From Spirochaetaceae bacterium (lineage in GTDB: Bacteria > Spirochaetota > Spirochaetia > Treponematales > Breznakiellaceae), in NCBI GenBank assembly GCA_031280115.1, contig JAITHF010000114.1, positions 1 to 10,781 of the forward strand: a DNA stretch of 10,781 bases, given 5' to 3'. The position numbers were made by a program, and so were the translations under genes. Shown here piece after piece: positions 1-6,102 of the stretch. Within the stretch, counting starts at the first letter, position 1; every line of letters starts with the position of its first letter. Below the pieces are notes generated by a model. It was not told where the DNA came from and did not search any database. It saw nothing but the letters and a program-made list of their open reading frames with translations.

Positions 1-150
1 CGTATTCTTTTGCGAACTTCCCGTAAGGGAACAGCCTCCGGCTGCCGGCGCTTCATGGTTCGCGTATTCTTTTGCGAACTTCCCGTAAGGGAACAGCCTT
101 CGGCTGCCCCCAAACCCCCTATAAAGGCTTCCTGCTTTGGGCCTGTACGC
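1..150. repeat. Tail of the intergenic repeat module with a 62-bp tandem duplication
   Basis: A 62-bp unit starts at 1 and again at 63. The second copy is near-identical through about 108, with one substitution (position 38 c versus 100 t) that falls in a hairpin loop. Each unit holds a TTCCC-gtaa-GGGAA inverted repeat and a CAGCC-NNN-GGCTG mini-hairpin (32-44 and 94-106). A GTTCGC/GCGAAC stem (58-63 with 74-79) spans the unit junction. The second unit runs into a CCCCC-AAA-CCCCC block (107-119) and a segment at about 126-140 that also occurs at 5782-5795. The same order of elements is found at 5980-6060, so this is the right end of another copy of the module described at 5618-6290, truncated here by the window edge. 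It continues into the 3' end of the peptidase gene. Confidence 0.85.
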
Positions 151-1924
151 TATCGAATTCTGCCGCGTGCTCGGCGATAACCGCGATGCCTTTGCGCCAT
201 AACTCCCCGTTCTCAACCGTGAGCCCTGCGGCGCGGATAACTTCCTCCACCGGCGCCCGGCCAGAAAGACGCAGTAAATCCCGGTACACGGCGCAGAACC
301 CCGGCCCCGACTCCCGGGCGAGCGCGTACAGCCCAAGGGAAAAGAGCAGCCCCAGGGCGTATGGATAATTATAAAACCCTAAATCAGCGCGGTAATAATG
401 GCTCTTCACCGCCCACATATACGGATGATAGAGGGTAAGCCCGTCCCCGTAGGTCTTCTTCTGAGCATCCTCCATAAGGGCGCACAACTCCTCAACCCCC
501 AGTTCCCCGCGCTCCCGCTGTTTGAACAGGCCCCGCTCAAAATAAAAGCGCGAGAGAATATCCACAACCACCTGGCAGCTGTCTTTCAACTTCCCCTCAA
601 GGAGCCCGATGCGCTCAGAAGGCGCCGCATCCTCAAGGGATTTTTCAAACACCAGAGTCTCCGCAAAGATGCTGGCGGTTTCCGCAAGGGTCATAGGGTA
701 GCTTGTGAGGAAACGGGGGAGGTCTTTCACCACCTCATGATGCCATGCGTGCCCCAGTTCGTGCGCCAGAGTCACCACCGAGTCAAAAGAGCCGTTAAAA
801 TTGCACAGGATACGGCTGGTTCCGGTAAGCGGGAAGGACGCGCAGTACGCGCCGCCCACTTTGCCGTCCCGTATCTCCCCGTCAATCCATGACAGGGCGA
901 AGGCGTGGCGGGCGAACGCGGCCATGCCCGGGTCAAAGCCCTCAAACTGGCGGGGGATGAACTCGGCGGCTTCGCCCCATGTCCAAACCCTGCTCTGCCC
1001 CAGAGGGGCGAAGAGGTCGTAAAACGCGCAGCCAGGCAGGTTAAGGCGCCGCGCCTTGGCGTGGAGGTACTGGCGGAACAGGGGCAGGGACTCTTCGAGC
1101 GCCGCGATAAGGGACTGCAAGGTCTTTTCGGTAATCCGCGACTGGAACGCCGCTTTCCGCAGCGGGTCGCAGGAACCGTCCGGCCCGGCCCACCCCCGCC
1201 TGCGGTCAACCGTAATAGCCGCGCCTTTGACGCCGTTAAGCGCCGCCGCAAGGGGGATTGCCGCGTCCTTGAGCGCCCCGATCTCCCCGTAATACGAGCG
1301 TTCCCGCACTGACCGGTCAGGATGGTTCGCAAGTTCCCGCAGGGCTGTGAGGGTTTTCTTTTCGCCTGTAGCAGGGTCAAAGACGCCGGCTGCCGAGGCT
1401 GTAAGCGCGTCATGGAGGCGGGACCAGGCGGACGCGCCGGAGCGGGCCAGGTCCGCGGCAATATCCTCCAGGTCAGGCGGCATTTGGAACGCGGCCTTCG
1501 CAGCGGACCGGGCAAGAAAAAAGCGGTACGGCGCAAGTTCCGGCGACGCTTCCGCAAGGGGCTCAATCCTGCCCCACTGTTCCCGCAGCCGCCGGCGGAA
1601 GCGTACCCCGGCCTTTTCAAGGGGGAGCGCCGCCGCTTCGAGGGCGTTGATTTCTTTTACGGCCCTTGCCGAGCGGGTGTCCGCGGTGTAGGTTGTTTCA
1701 GCGTAGGCGCTTAGGTTTTCCTCAAGGTCGCCGGCGCGCTCAAGGCTCTTGATAAGGGCAAGAAGCTCCGGCGCGCTTTCAGGAAGCGGGGAGGCAAGGG
1801 CTTCGAGGATTCCGGCGAGGCGCGTTTCAAGCAGGTCTCTGTCCTGCGTATATGCAGGATCGTCAAAAGAGGGGTAAACCGCCGTGAGCTGCCAGCGCGG
1901 CGCGGCGTGTCCGGTTTCTGTCAT
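119..1924 (-). CDS. pepF: M3-family oligoendopeptidase (PepF-like zinc metallopeptidase)
   Basis: Predicted 601-residue cytosolic zinc endopeptidase that would cut short peptides. The zinc site is visible: HELGH at residues 388-392, with Glu415 in an AETAS context 27 residues after the first His, as in M3 peptidases. A C-terminal block with YNYPYALGLL is typical of the pepF/M3 oligoendopeptidase branch. Length is close to the roughly 590-600 residues usual for that branch, and there is no signal peptide. The ATG at 1924 is preceded by AGGAAA about 9 nt upstream. It lies 37 bp after proC and is probably the last gene of the minus-strand block. The last ten or so codons (ending in QSRKPL) and the stop lie inside a copy of the intergenic repeat, so the native C-terminus was probably replaced or extended by the repeat. 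Family assignment is firm; substrate is unknown. Confidence 0.93.
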   Translation of the reverse strand: MTETGHAAPRWQLTAVYPSFDDPAYTQDRDLLETRLAGILEALASPLPESAPELLALIKSLERAGDLEENLSAYAETTYTADTRSARAVKEINALEAAALPLEKAGVRFRRRLREQWGRIEPLAEASPELAPYRFFLARSAAKAAFQMPPDLEDIAADLARSGASAWSRLHDALTASAAGVFDPATGEKKTLTALRELANHPDRSVRERSYYGEIGALKDAAIPLAAALNGVKGAAITVDRRRGWAGPDGSCDPLRKAAFQSRITEKTLQSLIAALEESLPLFRQYLHAKARRLNLPGCAFYDLFAPLGQSRVWTWGEAAEFIPRQFEGFDPGMAAFARHAFALSWIDGEIRDGKVGGAYCASFPLTGTSRILCNFNGSFDSVVTLAHELGHAWHHEVVKDLPRFLTSYPMTLAETASIFAETLVFEKSLEDAAPSERIGLLEGKLKDSCQVVVDILSRFYFERGLFKQRERGELGVEELCALMEDAQKKTYGDGLTLYHPYMWAVKSHYYRADLGFYNYPYALGLLFSLGLYALARESGPGFCAVYRDLLRLSGRAPVEEVIRAAGLTVENGELWRKGIAVIAEHAAEFDSVQAQSRKPL

Positions 1925-1956
1925 GGGTTCTGTTTCCTGTTTTCGTTTTTTATCCG

Positions 1957-1972
1957 GCGCCTTAAAAGGCGC
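1957..1972 (-). other. Perfect inverted repeat over the proC stop codon
   Basis: GCGCC-TTAAAA-GGCGC on the plus strand places the proC TAA (1962-1964) in the loop of a 5 to 7 bp stem. There is no T-run after it on the minus strand (an A-rich stretch follows), so it does not look like an intrinsic terminator. It may be an mRNA stem between proC and the peptidase gene, or chance in GC-rich sequence. Confidence 0.4.
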
Positions 1973-2819
1973 TGTCCCCTGACGGGGGATGGGGATGGGC
2001 CACGCGGCGCGCCCAGTGGTGGGCCGCCTGTACCGCGCTCATAACCGTTCCCCTGAAGGCGCCGGCCTCAAGCGCCGCGATGCCTTCGATGGTGGTGCCT
2101 GACGGGGACGCGACCATGTCCTTGAGTTCCCCCGGGTTCCTGCCGGTCTCCTTGACCATTGCGGCGGCGCCCAAGACGGTCTGCACCGCGTAGCGCAGGG
2201 AACGCTCCCGGGAAAGGCCCGCCCGCACCCCGCCGTCCGCAAGGGCCTCGATAAAAAGGTACGCAAACCCGGGGCCCGAGCCTGAAAGGCCGGTTACGGC
2301 GTTAAAATACTCTTCGTCTATCCGGTCCACGATGCCCGCGCCGGAGAGTATCCGTTCAAGCGCCGCGATAGTCTCCCCCCGCACTTCATGGGAAGCGCAA
2401 AGGGCGATAACCCCTTCGCCGATAAGCGCCGGCTGGTTGGGCATAATCCGTACAACCAGCGGGTTTTCGTTCCACACAGAACCCCGCAGGGCTTCTTGAA
2501 TACCGGCTATGGTCCAGCCCGCCACCATAGAGACCAGCACTGCCGGCTTTCCGCTGCCGGCGCGGCCTTTCACTGCCGGCGAAATCTCGCCGAGCACTGA
2601 GCGGAGGGTCTGGGGCTTTACCGCAAGGAACACCAGGTCCCCCTCTAAAACCGCCTGGGTGTTCGACTCGTACACCTTCCCGCCTATTTCCCGCGCCGCG
2701 GCCCGGGCTTTCCCCTCATCGATGTCAGTAAAGCCGATGATGTTCCCTCCGATGATTTTTGCCGCGCCCTTCATCAGCGCTACGCCCATATTGCCGCTCC
2801 CTATACACGCGATTATCAT
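1962..2819 (-). CDS. proC: Pyrroline-5-carboxylate reductase
   Basis: Reduces 1-pyrroline-5-carboxylate to L-proline with NAD(P)H, the last step of proline synthesis, in the cytosol. The 285-residue product starts with a Rossmann fold bearing GSGNMG at 7-12. VRIMPNQP at 123-130 is the family's MPN segment. LSGSGPGFAY at 178-187 and the P5CR signature region at about 229-251 (ELKDMVASPSGTT) lie in the all-helical dimerisation domain. It is slightly longer than the usual 265-275 residues because of a Pro/His-rich tail (HPHPPSGDSAF). The ATG at 2819 has an excellent AGGAGG six bases upstream (2826-2831). That Shine-Dalgarno and the first 95 nt lie inside the 3' end of the upstream helicase gene in another frame, so translation of the two is probably coupled. 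Identity is clear. Confidence 0.95.
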   Translation of the reverse strand: MIIACIGSGNMGVALMKGAAKIIGGNIIGFTDIDEGKARAAAREIGGKVYESNTQAVLEGDLVFLAVKPQTLRSVLGEISPAVKGRAGSGKPAVLVSMVAGWTIAGIQEALRGSVWNENPLVVRIMPNQPALIGEGVIALCASHEVRGETIAALERILSGAGIVDRIDEEYFNAVTGLSGSGPGFAYLFIEALADGGVRAGLSRERSLRYAVQTVLGAAAMVKETGRNPGELKDMVASPSGTTIEGIAALEAGAFRGTVMSAVQAAHHWARRVAHPHPPSGDSAF

Positions 2820-4086
2820 CCGTTCCCTCCTGTATTGATGGCATGCCCTCAGGGGCGCGGATACGCCCCTGGGAGAGTATTTTAGGATACACGGTTATCC
2901 CCAGTTTCTTTTCCAGCGCGGCAAACCGCGCAAGCTCTTCCCGGTCCCCGATGGTGACCATAACCCCCTGCTTGCCGGCACGGGCAGTGCGCCCCGCCCG
3001 GTGTATGTAGGGCTCCTCCCCTGCCGGCACGTCAAGCTGGATAACGTGGGTTATGCCGGGAATATCAAGGCCCCGGGCCGCAAGGTCGCTTGAAACCAGC
3101 ACCCGCGCCCGCCCTGCCTTGAAATCATCGAAAGCCCGGCGCCGGGCGTGTTTGTCCCGCCTGTCAAGGTCGCTGTAAAGCCCGGCGGCGGCGATGCCCT
3201 GCGCCTGCAAGCGGGACACAAGAACCCCCGCGTCAGCGCCGCGCCCGGTAAATACTAAGGCTTTTTTGGCCCGGGACGCGGCAAGAAAGTCCCTAAGGGC
3301 GTCGGCCTTCCGGTTCTTCCCGCTGTAAAGCGCCCAGTGGCGTATCCGCTCCCGCAGTATCTCATGTTCTTCGCTCTCGATAAATACCGGCGCCCTCCCC
3401 ATAAGCGGGAGGATACGTTCACGGCTCTTCCCGGACACGGTTGCCGAGCAGGAAACCGTAAGCCGCTCCCCGCAGGCGGCGCCCGCAAGGGCCCGGGTGT
3501 CCTCAGCAAGCTCCTCGGCAGTAAGCCGGTCCCCCTCGTCAAGAACCAGAAAGCGCACCTTTCCCAGATTGAGTTTCCCCATCCGCTCAAGCTGGAGGAG
3601 CCGCGCCGGGTTTCCCACGATAATACGGGGCTTCTCCCGCCGCAGCGCCTCTATCTGCCTCTGGATGCTGGCGGACCCGATGAAAAGGCCGGTCTTTGTT
3701 TTTCCCTCTTTTCCCTCTTTCCCCTCTTTTCTTTCCAGCAGAAAGTCCGCCTCCCCCTTTATCTGGGCGCACAGCTCAAGCGTGGGGGATGCAATGAGGA
3801 TAAGCGGGCCCCCGGGGGAATCAAGCGCTTCAAGGGCGGACTGGAAAACCGGTATAAGATAGGCGAAGGTCTTGCCCGTGCCGGTAGCGGACCGGAACAG
3901 CGTGTTTTCCCCGGCAAGAATACGGGGGATAACCAGCGCCTGTATGGCGGTGGGAACCTGTATGTTCCGCTCCTGCAGGCGCTCGGTAAAAAACGCGGCG
4001 CACCCCAGGCCGCTAAAGGTTTCCTCCCGCCGTGCCGCCGTGCCGCCGCCTGCCGCGGCTGGGCCTGTTAGTATGCTTCCTGCCAT
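2725..4086 (-). CDS. DEAD-box-type ATP-dependent RNA helicase with DEGD motif II
   Basis: Predicted 453-residue superfamily 2 RNA helicase, cytosolic, unwinding RNA duplexes with ATP. Motifs in order: Q-motif region 26-57, motif I ATGTGKT 67-73, Ia-like PTLELC 101-106, Ib-like GNPAR 158-162, motif II DEGD 183-186 (usually DEAD), motif III SAT 214-216, motif IV LVFTGRG 277-283, motif V ARGLD 337-341, motif VI HRAGRTARAG 362-371. Both RecA domains are therefore present. An EGK tripeptide repeat (121-129) sits between Ia and Ib. The ATG at 4086 was chosen because AAAGGAG lies six bases upstream and it begins just after the glycosyltransferase stop (10 bp gap). An upstream in-frame ATG at 4260 would overlap that gene deeply and is unlikely. 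The last 31 residues are basic and overlap proC in another frame. Subfamily (RhlE, CshA and so on) cannot be assigned. Confidence 0.88.
   Translation of the reverse strand: MAGSILTGPAAAGGGTAARREETFSGLGCAAFFTERLQERNIQVPTAIQALVIPRILAGENTLFRSATGTGKTFAYLIPVFQSALEALDSPGGPLILIASPTLELCAQIKGEADFLLERKEGKEGKEGKTKTGLFIGSASIQRQIEALRREKPRIIVGNPARLLQLERMGKLNLGKVRFLVLDEGDRLTAEELAEDTRALAGAACGERLTVSCSATVSGKSRERILPLMGRAPVFIESEEHEILRERIRHWALYSGKNRKADALRDFLAASRAKKALVFTGRGADAGVLVSRLQAQGIAAAGLYSDLDRRDKHARRRAFDDFKAGRARVLVSSDLAARGLDIPGITHVIQLDVPAGEEPYIHRAGRTARAGKQGVMVTIGDREELARFAALEKKLGITVYPKILSQGRIRAPEGMPSIQEGTDDNRVYRERQYGRSADEGRGKNHRREHHRLY
3699..3736 (-). repeat. Polypurine 9-nt tandem repeat inside the helicase gene
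   Basis: A 38-nt uninterrupted pyrimidine tract on the plus strand (polypurine on the coding strand) contains 9-nt units at 3701-3709, 3710-3718 and 3719-3727, the third differing by one base. A degenerate fourth unit follows. In frame it encodes three EGK tripeptides. Because the unit is a multiple of three, copy-number change would lengthen or shorten a surface linker without breaking the frame. Confidence 0.85.
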
Positions 4087-4096
4087 GACCGCTCCT

Positions 4097-5263
4097 TTAG
4101 CGCCTGCGGTACCGCTCGTATTCCCGCAGCATGGATTTAACGAACCGTTCAATCGAATAGTTTTTGGAAAGCGCTTTTGACCGTTCCCGCATGGCGCGGC
4201 TTTTTTCTGAATCCTCAAGCGCCTCAAGAGCTTTCTCCCAGAGCAGGGCGTCATCCTCAAGGGCCCAGCCGTTTTCCCCGTTCTTCACCATATCGGCGAT
4301 GCTCGCGTCAGCGGCGGCCACAATGGGAAGCCCTGAGGCCATAGCCTCGATAAAGGTTATCGGGTGCACCTCGCTGCGGGACGCGCTCATAAAGAGGTCC
4401 CCTGCGGCGTAGGCGCAGCGTATCTCTTTGGGCCAGTTAAGATAGCCGGTAAAGATAACCTCGCCGCTTATCCCCAGATCATACGCTTCCCGCCCCAGTT
4501 CCCGCCGGTCCGGGCCGTCCCCGATAAGCGCGAGTTTAACCCCGGGCCTTCGGGACGCGATTTCTTTGAAGTTGGCAAGGAGGGTATAGATATTTTTCTC
4601 CGTCCCGAGCCTCCCGACAAACACGATGAGTTTATCCGAAAGGGGGATATGAAAGCGTTCCCTGAACTCCCTGGCACCGCGCAGCACCTCCGGGGAGCAG
4701 TCGTAGAAATACGACAGGTCTATGCCGTTAGGAACCAGCGCGACAGGCTTAGCGTAGCGGATCTCCCTAAGAAACCGCTCTATTTTCCGGGACGGGGCGA
4801 TGACGCACCGCTGGCTGCGCAAGATATGGGTAAAAATCGTGGGCAGGTTTTTCTTGAGGAGCGGCTCGAACACCGGCAGGAACAGGGGGATATAGGACAG
4901 GTAATCAGGATAATAGGTATGGAGCGTATGAATAGAGGGGATATTGAGCTTTTTACTGACCCAGCGGCTCGCCATGTAGAGGCTGAATTCAGAATGGGTA
5001 TGGATGATGTCAAGGTTAAGGGGGCGGGCAAGGTTAATTATCTCCCGCCCCAAGAAAAGCCCGATGCGGTGCTGGGGTTCTGTGGGGAACCGGACGGACT
5101 TTATTCTGAAGACCCCGTTTTCGTCCTGCGCTTTCGGATGCTGGACTGTAAACACATAGGCTTTATGCCCCTGTTCTTCAAGGGCGGTTTTAAGCGTCCT
5201 TATGACCGTAACAATCCCGTTTACCTGCGGGGTATAGGTATCGCTAAAGATGCCAATGTTCAT
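4097..5263 (-). CDS. GT4-family glycosyltransferase, possibly a diacylglycerol glycosyltransferase
   Basis: 388-residue GT-B fold, retaining glycosyltransferase of the GT4 group, which transfers a sugar from a nucleotide-sugar donor. The N-terminus ([16 protein letters not shown]) and the [13 protein letters not shown] segment (86-98) are typical of enzymes annotated as 1,2-diacylglycerol 3-glucosyltransferase, which make membrane glycolipids. The C-terminal donor domain shows VGRLGTEKN (216-224), IGDGPDR (247-253) and the E-x7-E pair Glu298/Glu306 in [14 protein letters not shown]. No signal peptide or transmembrane helix is evident, so it would work at the cytoplasmic face of the membrane. 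The ATG at 5263 has a GGAG about 11 nt upstream, a rather wide spacing. It is the first gene of the minus-strand block, and a candidate promoter lies at 5298-5327. GT4 assignment is firm; the lipid acceptor is inferred from resemblance only. Confidence 0.88.
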   Translation of the reverse strand: MNIGIFSDTYTPQVNGIVTVIRTLKTALEEQGHKAYVFTVQHPKAQDENGVFRIKSVRFPTEPQHRIGLFLGREIINLARPLNLDIIHTHSEFSLYMASRWVSKKLNIPSIHTLHTYYPDYLSYIPLFLPVFEPLLKKNLPTIFTHILRSQRCVIAPSRKIERFLREIRYAKPVALVPNGIDLSYFYDCSPEVLRGAREFRERFHIPLSDKLIVFVGRLGTEKNIYTLLANFKEIASRRPGVKLALIGDGPDRRELGREAYDLGISGEVIFTGYLNWPKEIRCAYAAGDLFMSASRSEVHPITFIEAMASGLPIVAAADASIADMVKNGENGWALEDDALLWEKALEALEDSEKSRAMRERSKALSKNYSIERFVKSMLREYERYRRR

Positions 5264-5284
5264 ATTTCATCGTTCTCCGCATGC

Positions 5285-5327
5285 GTATCGATACTAAAGC
5301 ATACCACGCCCCCTGCGGGAGATTCAA
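5285..5327 (-). promoter_or_regulatory. Candidate sigma-70-type promoter of the glycosyltransferase block, with palindrome at the start site
   Basis: On the minus strand TTGAAT (5322-5327) and TATGCT (5298-5303) are separated by 18 bp, 22 bp upstream of the Shine-Dalgarno region. A perfect 10-bp palindrome GTATCGATAC (5285-5294) covers the expected transcription start and could be an operator or chance. The -35 box is directly preceded by an 11-mer repeat copy (5328-5338). This is pattern matching only. Confidence 0.45.
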
Positions 5328-5358
5328 CCCCCTGCGGGCAGCCGTAGCCCCCTGCGGG
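5309..5358. repeat. Three direct copies of CCCCCTGCGGG at 19-20 bp spacing
   Basis: Identical 11-mers at 5309-5319, 5328-5338 and 5348-5358 lie in the promoter region of the glycosyltransferase gene. The third extends to a perfect CCCCC-TGC-GGGGG hairpin (5348-5360). A fourth copy, inverted, lies at 6400-6410 next to the flgF promoter. With a period of about two helical turns these could be protein-binding sites. They are also members of the mini-hairpin family seen across this intergenic region. Confidence 0.8.
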
Positions 5359-5365
5359 GGATTCA

Positions 5366-5525
5366 CGTGCTTCTCGCGGCGATAGGGTTTGTAAGTTTAG
5401 TCACAACCCCGAAGGATGCGCCAAAGCGGACGCCGCAGGCGTTAGTGACTCAAAGCACGAAGCCTTTATGGGTGGTTTGGAGGGTCTATGACCCTCCACA
5501 TCTCTTAAAAAATGCGCGAAAGCGC
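5366..5525. other. Structured non-coding segment: nested inverted repeats and strong hairpins
   Basis: Three nested inverted repeats are visible: CGTGCTT 5366-5372 with AAGCACG 5453-5459; AGTCAC 5399-5404 with GTGACT 5445-5450; and ACGCC-gca-GGCGT 5430-5442. They are followed by a perfect 9-bp hairpin TGGAGGGTC-tat-GACCCTCCA (5478-5498) and a GCGC-GAAA-GCGC stem with a GNRA-type loop (5514-5525). No protein is supported here. None of the hairpins is followed by a U-rich tract on either strand, so they are not standard terminators. It may be a structured RNA or part of the repeat family; no known RNA class is recognised. Confidence 0.5.
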
Positions 5526-5554
5526 CGTAAAAAACCATGCCGCGGGAATATGCC

Positions 5555-5625
5555 CCTGCGGCGCGGCAATACGATCCTGCGGCGCGGCAATACGATCCTG
5601 CGGCGCGGCAATACGATCCTGCGGC
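5555..5625. repeat. 21-bp tandem repeat, three full copies plus a partial one
   Basis: Units at 5555-5575, 5576-5596 and 5597-5617 (CCTGCGGCGCGGCAATACGA plus T) are identical, and 5618-5625 repeats the first eight bases before running into the repeat module. The unit resembles the junction between adjacent modules (around 5815-5840 and 6088-6113), so it looks like a local amplification of a module boundary. It is open in two frames (LRRGNTI and CGAAIRS heptads), but no coding signals support a protein. Confidence 0.88.
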
Positions 5626-5828
5626 AGGGCTTTATGTTTTTTGGGTATGAGCGCTGCGCTGCGCTTGCGCTTTTTAAGAGAATTTGAGGGGCTTTTTTAT
5701 CAGCGCTTCATGGTTTGCGGCTCATAGCGCAAACCACGGCTGCTGAAACAGCCGGAGGCTGCCCCCAAACCCCCAACCAACGGCTTCCTGCTTTGAGCCA
5801 GTGCGCCTGTAAAGCGCGGTGATAACAT
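5618..5828. repeat. Intergenic repeat module, copy 1 (about 211 bp)
   Basis: Order of elements: head GGCAGGGCTTTATG; a GC-rich hairpin with T-run; the GAGAATTTG and TTTTTTATCAGCGCTTCATG segments; a perfect 9-bp stem TGGTTTGCG/CGCAAACCA (5711-5719 with 5728-5736, 8-nt loop); the CAGCC-gga-GGCTG mini-hairpin (5749-5761); CCCCC-AAA-CCCCC (5762-5774); then GGCTTCCTGCTTTG and GTAAAGCGCGGTGATAACAT. The same order recurs in copies 2 and 3. No transposase, terminal inverted repeat or target duplication is visible. Confidence 0.88.
5650..5675 (+). terminator. Terminator-like hairpin in repeat copy 1
   Basis: AGCGC pairs with GCGCT at the ends of 5650-5671. An inner GCG/CGC stem forms inside, and the hairpin is followed by TTTTT (5671-5675). 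This is the shape of an intrinsic terminator for plus-strand transcription. It could protect flgF from read-through or simply be part of the conserved repeat. Confidence 0.4.
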
Positions 5829-6102
5829 CCTATGGCGGGGCTTTATGTTTTTGGGGTATGAGCGTTGCGCTGCGCGTGCGCTTTTAAAGAGAATTTGGGG
5901 GGCTCTTTTATCAGCGCTTCATGTTTCGCCTGCTCATAGCGCAAACAACGACTATTGAAACAGCCGCAGGCTGCCGGCGCTTCATGTTTCGCGTATTCTT
6001 TTGCGAACTCCGCGTAAGGGAACAGCCTCCGGCTGCCCCCAAACCCCCGCTCAACGGCTTCCTGTTTTGCGCCCGTGCGCCTGTAAAGCGCGGTGATAAC
6101 AT
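5829..6102. repeat. Intergenic repeat module, copy 2 (about 274 bp, with 62-bp extra unit)
   Basis: It has the same element order as copy 1 but is about 63 bp longer. The extra length is one additional unit containing a second CAGCC-NNN-GGCTG hairpin (5961-5973 and 6023-6035), a TTCGC/GCGAA stem and the GCGTATTCTTTTGCGAAC segment. This is the same 62-bp unit that is tandemly repeated at positions 1-118. It ends with the same GTAAAGCGCGGTGATAACAT as copy 1. Confidence 0.88.
5861..5885 (+). terminator. Terminator-like hairpin in repeat copy 2
   Basis: Equivalent position to the hairpin in copy 1. One C-G pair is replaced by a T-G wobble and the T-run is four bases. The stem is weaker but retained. 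Confidence 0.33.

Noticed and set aside
3337..4071. A 244-codon plus-strand frame
   Set aside because: Shadow of the helicase, whose motifs are all present in the opposite frame.
4087..4260. Upstream ATG at 4260 as the helicase start
   Set aside because: It would overlap the glycosyltransferase by over 160 bp with low-quality sequence, whereas the ATG at 4086 has a good AAAGGAG and tight operon spacing.
4364..5347. A 327-codon open frame on the plus strand
   Set aside because: It is antisense to the glycosyltransferase, whose GT4 motifs are intact. The antisense product has no recognisable domain, and it ends in the repeat region. Long antisense frames are expected at this GC content.
5309..5358. 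Regularly spaced repeats suggesting a CRISPR array
   Set aside because: The repeats are only 11 bp with 8-9 bp spacers, three copies, and there are no cas genes nearby. The 21-bp tandem has no spacers at all.
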